This document shows, one piece after another, positions 1-10,811 of a DNA stretch of 64,000 bases. The notes below the pieces were generated by a model. That model saw only the letters and a list, made by a program, of their open reading frames with translations. It was not told where the DNA came from and did not search any database. Position numbers and translations under genes: made by a program. This DNA is from Mucidula mucida (Eukaryota > Basidiomycota > Agaricomycetes > Agaricales > Physalacriaceae), in the NCBI GenBank assembly GCA_015501055.1, contig JADNYV010000044.1:62001-126000 (forward strand). Reading direction: 5' to 3'. Positions within the stretch are counted from its first letter, which is position 1; every line of letters starts with the position of its first letter.

Positions 1-333
1 TGTGAAATGAACCGATTGACGACTTTTGAGTTCAACTGGTGCTACTATCAATGCTTGCTGTCGACTCATTCGGAAAACAGTCCCAACTTAACCATGTGTT
101 TTCCTTAAATCCTGGTGATGTCTGCTTTGTAAAAAACCTATGGCGCAACATAACCAACGTATGATTCTGGTACTCGCATTGACTGCTTCCCGCTAGTGCT
201 CACGGAATATGTCTACTAATGACTTCAGAATTGCAGCGCCTGGGGACCACATCCGTTCATCTCTAAGGTACGCGGCGCATAGTCAATATTGAAGTGCTCA
301 TTACGATTGATCTAGGATTTGGCATCCCTACAC

Positions 334-1490
334 TCAAAACACTATTTTTTGAGTTCTTTTGACGTCCTCTCCTGAATTCCCAAAATACCGTTCGGTCCTG
401 AAGCACCACTCGATCTGGCCTGCGACGCCGACAGCGATTCCCTCAAGCAACGCGTTTACCGACGTCCCAATGTGTCCCGGAAACATGGGCACATTTGCGA
501 ATAGCTCCATGAACCGTTTCGTCATTTCTTGGAACCGCTCCCCCACATAATCGAGTACACCCTGGACATCCAGTCCTTTTTCTTTCATTACGACGACGAC
601 GAGGTTATGATACGGATCTTCTGAACGGAATTCCATAGGGAAGGAGTAGACGTCCTAGGGAAACTTCAGTATGATACGTGGGATAATCATCCAGACCACC
701 GTACATTGACGAACATCATGAGCTCCACGCCAAGCTGCATCATCTTTGACACGAAAGGGTGGTCGTAAACATCGTTGGGAAGGTCATGCTGAATGAGCAT
801 GAGGTCCAGCGATGGATGTGCCCCCGATCCGGCTCTCCGCACGTTCAGGTAATCATCAATGGAGAGGATATTTTGGTTATCACGCTCAAATGCTTGCCGG
901 TACGTACTATCCAGGTATTCCTGGAAGTGCTGAATATAGCGTTCGGCAGTGGAGCTTGTACAATGGGCATCTTCGAGCGTCCGGATCCAAAACCTGGAGG
1001 AAGGAGCGTCAGCAACTAGTACGGGGGGACTGAAACATCATTATGCTTACTCTCGGGTCATCTTTCCGAGGCACGAGTCCTGAAAAGACGCGTCGTACGG
1101 GTTTCTGGTTGACGTTGAGCGAAGCTCTTCGCGCAGATGAACAGGATCATCGTACCGAAACGCGTTCAAAACCTCATCGCATTGTTTTCGCACCGTAGGT
1201 CCATCATTGCCATCGGTGAGCTGGTCAATGACATAGTACAAATGCATCTGCTCGATCACCGCGCGTACATGCGCCACGTCGCGAAAGTTGGGATAAACCA
1301 AGGACGCGAACAAGGCGAATTTGCAGCGCATAAAAGAGGAGCGGGGCGTCGCGTCGAATGGCGCGTTGTCTTCGACCCATTGGTCGCATGTGGAGATGAG
1401 CTCTGCGATGGCTAGGGGATTTTCCTGAGCGGCGAACGGCCAGTAGGAAGGAAGATCCGGGAGGAGGACTGTCTGGGTTGAATGGGCCAT
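334..1490 (-). CDS. Sesquiterpene synthase 1 (class I terpene cyclase)
   Basis: Class I terpene cyclase that would ionise and cyclise farnesyl diphosphate in the cytosol. Three exons fit on the minus strand (1490-1051, 993-705, 654-334) with clean GT-AG borders and give 349 residues, a normal size for basidiomycete sesquiterpene synthases. The aspartate-r motif is DQLTD (residues 89-93), a variant of D(D/E)xxD in which the second acidic residue is Gln. The metal-binding NSE motif is NDVYSFPME (243-251), rebuilt across intron 2. The RY pair lies at 332-333 in RTERYF. The start is the first ATG of the long exon. A close paralogue lies 8.8 kb away in the same orientation (9157-10310). No P450 or other tailoring gene lies next to it, so the product cannot be predicted. 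The family call is firm; the cyclisation product is unknown. Confidence 0.93.
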
Positions 1491-2927
1491 GGTGATGATG
1501 TTGTGAGTTGACCTCGACTTGTAGGTTCTACAGATTAAATACCTTTTGCGCGTCGCTGGTTGTTGTGAGCCGGGATTCTTGCCACCGGGGAGTGCAGTAC
1601 GCGACGTGGTGAACGGTTCCTCGTGGCCTTGCTATTCACAAGGTCCACATTAGTTTCCGAGTCGAGGAATACTGGGCTTTTCTGTCCATCCATCTATCCT
1701 CAGATTCTTTCCCTTTATCGGAGGGGCATGAGGATCACACACGTCGGCTCATTCTTCCTCAGCGTTTCATCTCACCCGCCACGTTTCTGCTTTAAGCCCA
1801 AAAACCCTACTCTAGGAGCTAGCGCGACTAGTCGTTGACATTGTGAAGCCAGTGCGGTTCACGGTCAATGTCATGGTCATTGTCAAACTATCCTGAAATG
1901 CACACCGAACTCGGGCCGACTAGTAACTCACTCCGTGAAGACGGTTATGAATAACGCGCGAACTTCTTATCACGGGCACCCTCACGCAGATCTTCCATTA
2001 TGTGATTGACAGCTTCAACGGCAGGACACTAAACGGACGGTGATGCAATGATTGTGCTTTACCCGAGAATGTCGTGCGGATACAGTTCTGTACGTGCCGA
2101 TAGGAAGGAAATAGCCTTGCATCCACTCGTACTACGTTTCGAACTCTAAGATCTAGACCCACCCGACCAGACGTACTACTAAGAAGTCATCAATTACTAA
2201 TTATCAGATACAGAAGGCGAATTCATCCGCCACATCGTGCTGGTGAAAGCTTTGCGATCTCAAAGCCTCGCATCCTCGGTGTCTTCGTGTCGGTGAACGC
2301 TTCGCATGATGAATTCAAATACATCTCGCTTCGATAGTCCACGATCATCTCCAAAATTACGCGTATCCTTGCATCGGACTCATCACCATCCCGCCGGTTT
2401 AAGTCTCCTCAGATAATGTACCTCCTACTGCTCTGCGCTCGTGAGTCTTGAGAAGCCTTCAAAGGTTCCCAAGCACTTTCTGTGCCTAATCGTTGATATC
2501 CGGTGTCATGGAAAGTACCAGTTTCCACCTGGGTATACATGTTACAGCCTTATTCAGGTTGCCCATCGCGAAATGGCGACATTGCGAGAAACATGGACCG
2601 CAAGCATCTACTCCGACGTTATGTGGGGTGGAGATAACACAATGTACAGTGAAGAACCACCAAAGTGACAGAGGTGATGGTCATCAGACTTAGCTCAATC
2701 TTCTATAGGGCACTTTACATAGCGCTGTGTTGATGCGAAGCTTATTATTGAACTTATCCATGGCTATTGAAACTGATTAGATCCAAGATTGGACGGACTA
2801 GCGCAGGTGCGAGCGAACATGCATATGGCGCATGCCCCGTCGACCCAGGGTACTTGGCGAAAACAAATTTCAGGTCACGATCACGTGTAGTTCATCCCTT
2901 TCGCTTTCAACCACCATCTCTGCCAAT
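1491..2927. other. Intergenic, no gene recognised
   Basis: About 1.4 kb between the start of terpene synthase 1 and the Cdc20-type gene. Only short unconvincing reading frames are present, with no family resemblance and no obvious repeat. It should contain the promoters of both flanking genes, which are transcribed divergently. Confidence 0.5.
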
Positions 2928-4718
2928 ATGCTGCAGCCAAAAACGCCTAGTCGTAACCGCACCCGCTCAGAGGCAAAGACGCCGCTTACGCCGTCAGTCG
3001 TCGCAGGTGTTAATGGGGTCTCGCTGGCGTCTTCGCCGTCGAAGAGACGGACAAAAACCAAGTCAACGACAGGGCCGTTCGATATGTCGAATCCTTTCAT
3101 ATCGGCAGCCGGTTCTTCGCGCTCCAGACCGGGATCGCCCGTCAAGTTCCCCAGCGCAGCGGATTTGCAGCGACAGGCGGCATCAGGCGTTATAAGGAAG
3201 GGTGGCATAGAGAGCAAATTGGATGTCGTCAAGATGGATTATGTTCCACCGCTAAAAAGCGAGTTGAAACGGTCAAAGTCGACGCCTGTGAGTAGCAATT
3301 GCCTTTCTTTTGACTGGTCTAACGACACCCTAGAATCGTGCGGGCTTTGACCACCAAGACCGGTTTATTACTACCCGCGACCTCGAGGCGGATGTCGTCG
3401 CTGGCTTTGAGAAGATGCACATACAACCGCAGACTGTATCGCCTGGACACACAGCTCGCCTTGTAGAAGCTACCGGCGTACCTTTGAACCGGCGTATCCT
3501 GGGATTCCATGAGCCACCTCCCTCTGCCACCTCGGACAAAACTCTTGCCCTCCAAAGAGACTATGCGAAACCACTCTATGCCTCGCGCCCAGGAACCTTA
3601 GCCTCGTCGACAGGCGTTGTGACCAACAAATCACGTAAAATTCCCTCCCAACCAGAACGTGTCCTTGCAGCCGTCAACCTCATGGACGACTTTTACCTCA
3701 ATCTCGTGAGCTGGTCCTGTCAGAACACGGTAGCCGTTGCCCTGGGGCAGGGAACCTACCTCTGGTATGCCGACACAGGCGATGTAAACACTATCGCGGA
3801 GGCTGGGGAGGGCCTGTATCCGTCTAGCGTCGAAATGTCCAATGACGGATCGTTCATTGGCGTTGGGATATGCAACGGAGATGTCGAACTTTACGATGCC
3901 GAGACTGCTCAGAAGCTCAGGACGATGGGCGGACATCAGGGACAGATCGCAACCCTTGCGTGGAACGAGCACATCCTCAGTTCAGGGTGTGCGGATGGCA
4001 GTATCTGGCATCATGATGTTCGCGTGCCCCGACATAAAGTCATGGAACTCCTCGGTCATACCGGCGAGGTCTGCGGGCTAAAGTGGCGATCCGACGGAGA
4101 GTTGCTTGCTAGCGGTGGGAATGATAATGTTGTCAATGTCTGGGATGGACGACTAGGCGATGTTGGAGAGAACGCGCAAGGCAAGGCCAAGTGGGTCAAG
4201 CGAAACCACACTGCAGCTGTCAAGGTAAAGCGTTATGTCTCTCACTTGCGCGCCGGATCTGACTCTCTTCGTAGGCTGTAGCTTGGTGTCCATGGCAGCC
4301 CTCTCTTCTCGCCACCGGGGGAGGAACAAACGACGCTTCGATCAATGTCTGGAATGTCAACACCGGCGCACGCGTGCACTCGCAAAAGACACCAGCGCAG
4401 ATCAGTACCATTCAATGGGCGCCACATAAGAAGGAGATACTCACGACGCACGGATACCCCACCAATTCGATTATGATTCACGCGTACCCAAGTATGGAGC
4501 GCGTCGCAGAAATTCGAGATGCGCACGACTCGCGGGTGCTGTTCAGTTGTGTCAGTCCGGCAGGAGACATGGTGCTCACCGGAGGTGGAGACGAGTCCTT
4601 GAAGTTCTGGAAGATATGGGAGGTGCCGAGCGCCGCGACGAAGAAGAAAAAGATTCATGATTATGATGACAGACCACAGCTGAATTCGACCAGGTCGAAC
4701 GTGCTTTCTATTCGGTGA
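2928..4718 (+). CDS. Cdc20/Slp1-type activator of the anaphase-promoting complex
   Basis: WD40 co-activator that brings substrates to the APC/C ubiquitin ligase in mitosis. Three exons (2928-3287, 3334-4224, 4275-4718) give 564 residues without a frame break. The N-terminal part is disordered and rich in TP sites. A C-box-like motif DRFITTR lies at about residues 129-135; the usual form is DR(F/Y)IPxR, so the proline is replaced by Thr. The propeller starts after the family signature DDFYLNLVSWS and includes AVAWCPWQPSLLATGGG, split by intron 2. The protein ends in Ile-Arg (563-564), the IR tail that docks co-activators on APC/C. The last blade, LTGGGDESLKFWKIW, favours Cdc20 over Cdh1, but Cdh1/Ama1-type cannot be fully excluded. 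An in-frame ATG at 2832 is possible; 2928 is preferred because the family-like sequence begins there. Confidence 0.93.
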
Positions 4719-5032
4719 TTAATATTCAAGATTTGTTATTTATTGTGCCACGACTGGCGATCTTGCATACGTGAACTACATAGTTCTAATATGGACTCAT
4801 CGCGATACATGTTGTAGCTCTTCTGCGGACTAATTGGATACAATGACCATGATTGATTGCCAGAGTCTCTTAACACGCTTTAGTTCAGATGGGGATATTG
4901 TACACGTTTGGGATTCGAGTGAGATAAAAAGCAGGTAGGCATATGTAAAGAGTAAAAGTAAGGCATAGAGCATAGGGATCATAGAGGAGTAACGGGAGGC
5001 ATAGGTAGTAAGTACAGAGATAAAATAGTCAA
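4719..5032. other. Convergent intergenic spacer
   Basis: About 300 bases between two convergent 3' ends. It is AT-rich and would hold both polyadenylation regions. No gene or repeat was recognised. Confidence 0.5.
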
Positions 5033-5950
5033 TTAGAAGCGAACGTGAGCATTACGTGCTGCACGCCGAAGCAGTATCTTGAGGTTGAAGAAAAATTGAG
5101 GAAATGAAACTATGTCGTAGTACCATATCCAACCGAGGAAACAGAGGAACAAGCAGAGAGTGAGGGCCACGAGGATATTGTCCCATTGTTCGTTGGACAT
5201 GGTTGGTAGCGGGAAGCGTATGACGGGTTGGAGGAGCATGAGGATGCATGCGCGTAATCGGCGCTGATAGACGGTGAGGCGCGATACGGTGGGTTCTATG
5301 AAGCGTATCGTCAGGTCTAGTGATGGAAGAAGAAAAAAAAGGGAGAACGACTGACCAGTGAACTTGATACAGCGCACGCGGTCTGTGTTGTTGTACACTG
5401 CGAGAGCGGACATCCAGTCTGGATCGGAAGGGTGTTCGACCTTCCACTTCATTGGGTGGATGGGCTGTTGGAGATGTTAGGGGCACTATATATCATCAGC
5501 GAACAGTTTCTTGAGGGAACTAACAGCACATGTCTCGAGGCCCCATTGGCGGCGCAGCTTGCGTAGATCCAGACCGCCGGACGGCGGGAGCCTGACGAAG
5601 GACTCGATGTCCGGCTCGATATCGCGGTAGAGCTTGGTGATATCGTCGTAGAATGCGACGCGTATGAAGCTGTATGCTTAACGATTATGACGAAAGTGAG
5701 GAAGAGAGCACGTACTCTGACGGGGGCGGATGGTCCTTGTACTCGTTCTGCCGCACGCGCCACATGGGGTCTTCGTCGAGCGTGCGTATGCGCAAAGCGG
5801 CGTGCTCTTGGGCGAAGGCGTGAGGAGGAGAAAACGGTCCTCGAAGAGTTTGAGGAGGCGCGTGTATGCGCTCTCTGCGGAGGGTTTGGCCTTGGACGAG
5901 TACGGATTGAGCCGTCGTCGTCGACCGAAGAAGTGAGTGATCGAGTCCAT
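5033..5950 (-). CDS. Unknown protein with a C-terminal membrane segment
   Basis: Not recognised as a named family. The reading frame begins at ATG 5950 with MDSITHFFGRRRR and continues through KPSAESAYTRLLKLFEDR. It then needs a one-base shift near 5837 (a run of T) to reach QEHAALRIRTLDEDPMWRV. A spliced exon follows with FIRVAFYDDITKLYRDIEP and GGLDLRKLRRQWGLETC, then KWKVEHPSDPDW and a last exon containing a hydrophobic stretch, NILVALTLCLFLCFLGWIW, and a basic end, LLRRAARNAHVRF. This suggests a single-pass tail-anchored protein facing the cytosol. Splice borders are uncertain, especially the junction after LETC, whose phase does not close cleanly. An upstream in-frame ATG at 6004 is also possible. 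That it is a real gene is supported by the long non-repetitive, well-mixed protein sequence on both sides of the introns. Confidence 0.6.
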
Positions 5951-6366
5951 AGTTGGGGGGGTGGGGGGGGAGAAGTCAATATTCAGCTCGACAAGCAGCT
6001 TCATTTAAGAGGCGAGTACAAGGGCTTCCCCCGTCGTTACAAGAACAAAGTTGTCAAGCAGAAAAAGGAAATCGAGGGCCATGCATGACCTTTTGGCGGA
6101 CAAGACCGGGGTTCCCCTTCATACCGAAATCGAACAAGGTGCAGCGCTTGTGGTTGAGTGCCGGAAAAGGACAAGGGGATATGAATTCCCACGCCATCAA
6201 CGTGTTGTGTATCGACCAGTGGGAAATAAACATGCTATTCATTACGCGCACTTCCAGTCTTCAGACATGCCATGTCAAACATCCTGGATCTCGAGCATCC
6301 TCAAAAGGATAAGGGTACATAGGATTCTCAAGTCTTAGATCATAAACTCAGGCTTCTTCAATACAT

Positions 6367-6473
6367 GGCAAGATGGCCGAGCGGTTAAGGCGTGTGACTC
6401 AAGCGCAAGCTTCTCGCTCATCGCGAGTTCTCATCATCGTATGATGGCGTGGGTTCAAGTCCCACTCTTGTCA
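6367..6473 (+). tRNA. tRNA-Leu(CAA), intron-containing
   Basis: A class II tRNA with a 7-bp acceptor stem, GGCAAGA at 6367 pairing with TCTTGTC (one G-U pair), then discriminator A. The D arm contains GGCCGAGCGGTTAAGGC, the T arm is GTGGG-TTCAAGT-CCCAC, and the long variable arm is a CATCAT/ATGATG hairpin. The anticodon CAA is at 6400-6402. Bases after position 37 (about 6404-6427) do not pair in the mature fold and form the intron, as is usual for eukaryotic tRNA-Leu(CAA). A T run directly downstream (6476 on) is a Pol III terminator. Confidence 0.9.
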
Positions 6474-6508
6474 AGTTTTTTGCCTGTTCTCAGGATGAAA
6501 CTTAATAT

Positions 6509-6541
6509 TTTAGTGTGGCGCCGCCGGTCCGCCCCACTAAA
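6509..6541. repeat. GC-rich hairpin just after tRNA-Leu
   Basis: TTTAGTGTGGCG and CGCCCCACTAAA form a near-perfect inverted repeat (11 of 12 pairs) around a short GC-rich loop. Similar GTGGCGCC/CAGTAAA-like words occur after the second tRNA gene (12947-13470). It may be the remnant of an element that targets tRNA genes, but the sequence alone does not prove this. Confidence 0.45.
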
Positions 6542-7457
6542 GTCAGAAGTGTTACCTTAGTACTTAGGCCACTACCACTATCCACGTCCAGAGAGAAGCA
6601 ACTGCCCCCTCAGGAGTGCTTGTAATAAGTGTGAGTCCAGACTACGTTGATATCTACAGAGATGCCCAGATACGGATACGGTAGTAAAATGATATTTGCG
6701 TATGTCACGCTATAAGCCCTTGAAGTTCTCAGTCGACTGAATCGCGACTGACGCCGTTGTGAGCAGCTGGCAACGAGTGAACTACTAGAATTTCACAAGG
6801 ACGAGTAATAGGTTTTTCCTCAAATACATTTGCCTGCTCAGCACTCTGCTACTAGCAAGTCGGCTATCAGAACTGATAACATCTCTGGCCTGTCTCGCAT
6901 CTTGAAAATCATCCAACGTTGCATTAAATCGCATAAACAGACAACGAAAGTGAATGTACAACATGCAGAGGAGATCAATGCGTCAGAGTTGCCCAGGCTG
7001 AAGGAACTGGCTTTTGTCTCTTGTTCTTTCCATCGCTATAATGACATGAATAATACGCACACAGAGATAAAAAGAGGACATACGGTTGTACTGCAGTAGT
7101 TTCTCGATGAGGTCGACATGCGTCAAGACCATGCGTCGACAACAGTATCGTTTCAATTGAAGATCGTCCAGCGCTTCACTATACGAGAATCAGGAGAGGC
7201 GAAAGAAATGCAATGGACGCACCCTTCGCTCTTATCCTCCGCTAAGAGCTTCAAATATGCCGTCCATTTGTCTCCGACGACTTTTCCGCACGAAAAACAG
7301 CGTACAGGTATAATCTACACGCGAGTTTTCAGCTGGTTGAGCACCCTACGTCGTTGACATTGAACAAACCATCTTCGAGATGACGGTGTGATCAAAGAAG
7401 TGGTCAACGCGGCTTGATCGGGCCGGCTGGTGACATTTGCTTTGGACCATCATCATC
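6542..7457. other. Intergenic, no gene recognised
   Basis: About 900 bases with only short frames (for example around 6830-7357) that show no family features and no supporting splice structure. It probably contains the promoter of the downstream mitochondrial protein gene. Confidence 0.45.
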
Positions 7458-8971
7458 ATGTTCGCGTTTCGCTGCAGACGATACCGCGCTCCATCTTCAC
7501 TGACGCGGCGCTTGGTCTCAACTCTGTCTAATGCGTCTTCTTCGCCAAGCACCCTTTCGCTGCGCAATCCAACAGACACATCCACAGTCGTACATGTCGA
7601 GACACACAAAGGGTACAACGTCGCAGAGTGGTCAAGGCAGCGGCCTATGGACCAGTTCATCTCGTACGGCCATTTGGGGACCATGTTTTCCTGCATTACT
7701 ATGCCCCAGCGGACGCTGCTGCGCGTTCCAGAAATCCCATCAAGTATCTGCACACTCGGAACGTCCAACAAGTTTATTCCGTGCCAAAGGCTGCAGCGGA
7801 CGCTGGTGTGCGTTCCAGAACCCTTAACAGATTTCCGCACAATCGAAACGCCCTAAAAGTTCATTCCGTGCCAAGGACTGCGCTCCCTACGTCCCCGACG
7901 AAAGAGACTCTTTCTCTTTTTGTGGACGCTGCTGCCATCGCCCGTCTCGGTTATGCGCATGCTAGTCGCTCTCTCAAGATTCATTGGAATGGCCCTGCTC
8001 AGCTTACTGAGCAAGAAATGCTGTCAACATTAACCAGATTCGGGTTCTTGGAAAATGCTGTAGCGTATGATGATCGTGATGGAGAAAACGAGGTCCTCAA
8101 TGTTGTCTTTTTCGACGAAAGGGCGTCCTCATCGGTAGGAATTCATTACTGACTAAGCTTTGTATGCTGATAACCCTAGTTCTTTCAAAGTGTCATCGAT
8201 GACAAGATTCCAGGCCTTGAAGGCGTGACTATACGCTATTCATTGGACCCCTCCGTCAACAAGAAAAGGATCACGGAAGGCAAAGAGGAAATACGGCGTG
8301 TGGATATCGACCTACGCGAAGCAGGGATGCCAACGTCAACCGCAACGCTGTTGATGCGCGTCAATCATCTACTGGCAAGTGAACTCCAAGTGGGAGAACG
8401 CGTACCCGTCATCTCTAGAAATGATTCTGTGCGTTTTTCTCTCCGGCTTATCTCAACACGCCTTCCAAACTTGCCCCTAGAAAGTTTCCCTCTTTTTCCT
8501 GTATCCTTTCTATGCGCAAAAGTTTTATGAGCTCGCGCAGGACTTTGCGAAGCATTGGGGCGTCACGCTACAATTGGCAAGCGCCAGCAGCATGAGTTTT
8601 TTCTTGAAGAAGGCGATCCTTGCTGGGGCATGTCGTACACTCAAACTGCGTCTGGACCGTGAGGTGTCAGAGCAGGAACTCTACCGGGACTTCTTCACCT
8701 TTGTTCACCGCCCGGGTAGAACTGATTCATTTGACGACCTGCGTATTGAAATGCGACGGTGCGTGGTATCATTCTGAGTGCAGGTATCTTGTTCATCTAA
8801 TCTAGGAATGTGGCTCTTATTGAGTACAACGATATTTATCACGCACTCAAGGCCGTACATGGATTGACGTCGGGCTTCCATACTCTCGGAGAACGGTACA
8901 CAGGAATGGAGATATTGTTCCATAATAGTGTGTTACCCACATATGGATCGGTCGTTGTGTCAGCACGGTGA
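7458..8971 (+). CDS. Putative mitochondrial protein with two RRM-like regions
   Basis: The first exon from ATG 7458 encodes a strong mitochondrial presequence, MFAFRCRRYRAPSSLTRRLV, rich in Arg and Ser and without acids. The main body continues in another frame from about 7630, through two 29-residue repeats, then LKIHWNGPAQLTEQEMLSTL...NVVFFDERASS, joined by an intron (8135-8179) to FFQSVIDDKIPGLEGVTIRY. After a second intron (from about 8429) comes LKLRLDREVSEQELYRDFF...NVALIEYNDIYHALKAVHG, with a third intron at about 8760-8806. The two blocks have the beta-alpha-beta spacing and the EYxxxxxAxKA end typical of RNA-recognition motifs, so a mitochondrial RNA-binding role is inferred, not shown. 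The link between the presequence exon and the main frame is unresolved (small intron or base loss near 7590-7630). The stop is at 8969-8971. Confidence 0.6.
7709..7882 (+). repeat. Two tandem 87-bp units inside the coding region
   Basis: Unit 1 (7709-7795) and unit 2 (7796-7882) share the frame GCGGACGCTG...GCGTTCCAGAA...TTCCGTGCCAA. Both units are read in the same frame, giving diverged 29-residue repeats that begin ADAAARSRNP and ADAGVRSRTL and end YSVPKAA and HSVPRTA. This is an old in-frame internal duplication. Confidence 0.7.
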
Positions 8972-9156
8972 AATCAGTGCTTCGCTTGAGTCCTAGCAGT
9001 CGTGAGTTGGGTTTCACAAGGATTATTATGCACTCACAAACTGTGGCATAGATTTCCGAACGTGCTGGATGGGGAAACTCTAGTTATTAAGCAAGTGCGA
9101 TAATAAATGAAGCATTCTATCTAAATTTATCTAGGCTTCGGAATACCTACCCTACC

Positions 9157-10310
9157 CTACAGCATGACAATCCGCCGTCTCTTAACGTCCTCTCCTAATT
9201 TCCCAAAATACCGTTCGGTCCTGAAGCACCACTCGATCTGGCCTGCAACGCCGACAGCGATTCCCTCAAGCAACGCGTTCACTGCCGCTCCAATGAGGCC
9301 GGGAAACGCAGGCACGTTTGCAAAGAGCTCCGAGAACTCTTTCGTCATTTCCTGGAACCGCTCCCCGACGTAATCCAATGCACTCTGAACGTCCAGTTCT
9401 TTTTCTTTCATTACGACGACGACAAGGTTGTGGTACGGGTCGTCTGACCGCAGCTCCATAGGGAAAGAGTACACGTCCTAGTAAGGCATCAGTAAAGGAT
9501 GAGGGCCAAGCGGATTGACATACGTTGATGAACATCATCAATTCGATAGCAAGGTGTATCATCTTTGATACGAAGGGGTGTTCGTACACATCGTCTGGAA
9601 GGTCGTGTTGAACGAGGATCAAGTCTAGCGATGGATGCGCTCCGGACCCGGCTCTGCGCACTCTCAGGTATTCGTCGATCGACAGGACATTCCGGTTATC
9701 ACGCTCGAATGCTTGCCGGCACGTACTATCCAGGTATTCTTGGAAGTGCTGGATATAGCGCTCAGCAGTAGAGCTTGTGCAACGGGCATCTTCGAGCGTC
9801 CGGATCCAGAACCTGCAGGAAATGGCGTCAAAAAAAGGACGGGGAATTGGGATATGTAGACTCACTCTCGAGTCATCTTTCCGAGGCAAGACTCGTCCAA
9901 GGACGCGTTGTACGGGTGTCTGATTGACGTTGAGGAGAGCTCGTCGCACAGGAATAGCGGCATGATCATACCGAAGCGCATTCAACACCTCGTCGCACTG
10001 TTTTCGCACCGTAGGTCCGTCATTGCCATCGGTGAGCTGGTCAATGACGTAGTATAGATGCATCTGCTCTATCCCGACGCGTACATGCGCCACGTCGCGG
10101 AAGTTGGGATAGGCCAAAGATGCAAACAGGGCAAACTTGCATCGCATAAACGAGGAGAGAGGCCTTGCATCGAATGACGCGGTCTCTTGAACCCATCGGT
10201 CGCATATGGAGACGAGCTCTGCGGTGGCCAAGGGGTTTTCGCGAGCGGCGAATGGCCAGTAAGATGGAGATCGGGGAGAGGACTGTCTGCGTGCAGTGGG
10301 ATTGAGACAT
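9157..10310 (-). pseudogene. Sesquiterpene synthase 2, frame-disrupted paralogue
   Basis: A close relative of the synthase at 334-1490, with the same three-exon plan (10310-9866, 9812-9524, 9477-9157). Exons 2 and 3 are exactly the same lengths as in copy 1. All catalytic motifs remain: IDQLTD, the split NSE motif now NVYSFPMEL-like after splicing as N|DVYSFPME, and RTERYF. Exon 1 is broken twice relative to copy 1. It is 2 bases short near codon 12 (around 10270), and it has a net +1 (or -2) change near codon 120 (around 9945-9965). The net length of exon 1 is 445 against an expected phase of 2 mod 3, so the frame does not recover. No ATG lies upstream in the corrected frame. It is either a young pseudogene or an intact gene with consensus errors. 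No internal stops occur in the conserved frames, which favours recent loss or error. Confidence 0.8.
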
Positions 10311-10811
10311 GGTAGTGTTAGAGCTGACTAGGCATTTCTATGGATTAAATACCCTTGAAGGTCCCCGACAATATCTCGCCGTTAAACTGAATGTCATCGC
10401 GGGGTGATTTAGCCGATTCCATGGTGAGCGGAAGTTCACGCGTGAAGAGGTGTGTTTTCAGGGCTAGAACTCAAATATTAGCTATCAGGAGATATTCACG
10501 TCCCATGATTGACAGCTTCAACGCCAGGAGGTGATATTTTCGTATACTCAGGTGCAAGTTGAGGCGCTTATAGGCTGAATGTGGCAGTCATTACGACAAC
10601 CACTGCCTCCGGTGTAAAACTACTATTTCGAAAAGCTAAAGCGCTTCCGTCTTTTGTCGATTCATGTATCGCTTTCATGCGTAGCCCCTCCTCTTTATTG
10701 TCGAGAAGTCGAGGCCCAATCAACGATCGGAAACCAGGGAATGCGTGCCTATATCTAACGTCGCGCAGCCAGTCAAACACCAGATTCATCTGATTCCGTG
10801 TAATGTCCCTA
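10311..10811. other. Intergenic, no gene recognised
   Basis: About 500 bases between the terpene synthase 2 start and the GH71 stop. Short frames only; it would hold the promoter of synthase 2. No repeat was seen. Confidence 0.45.
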
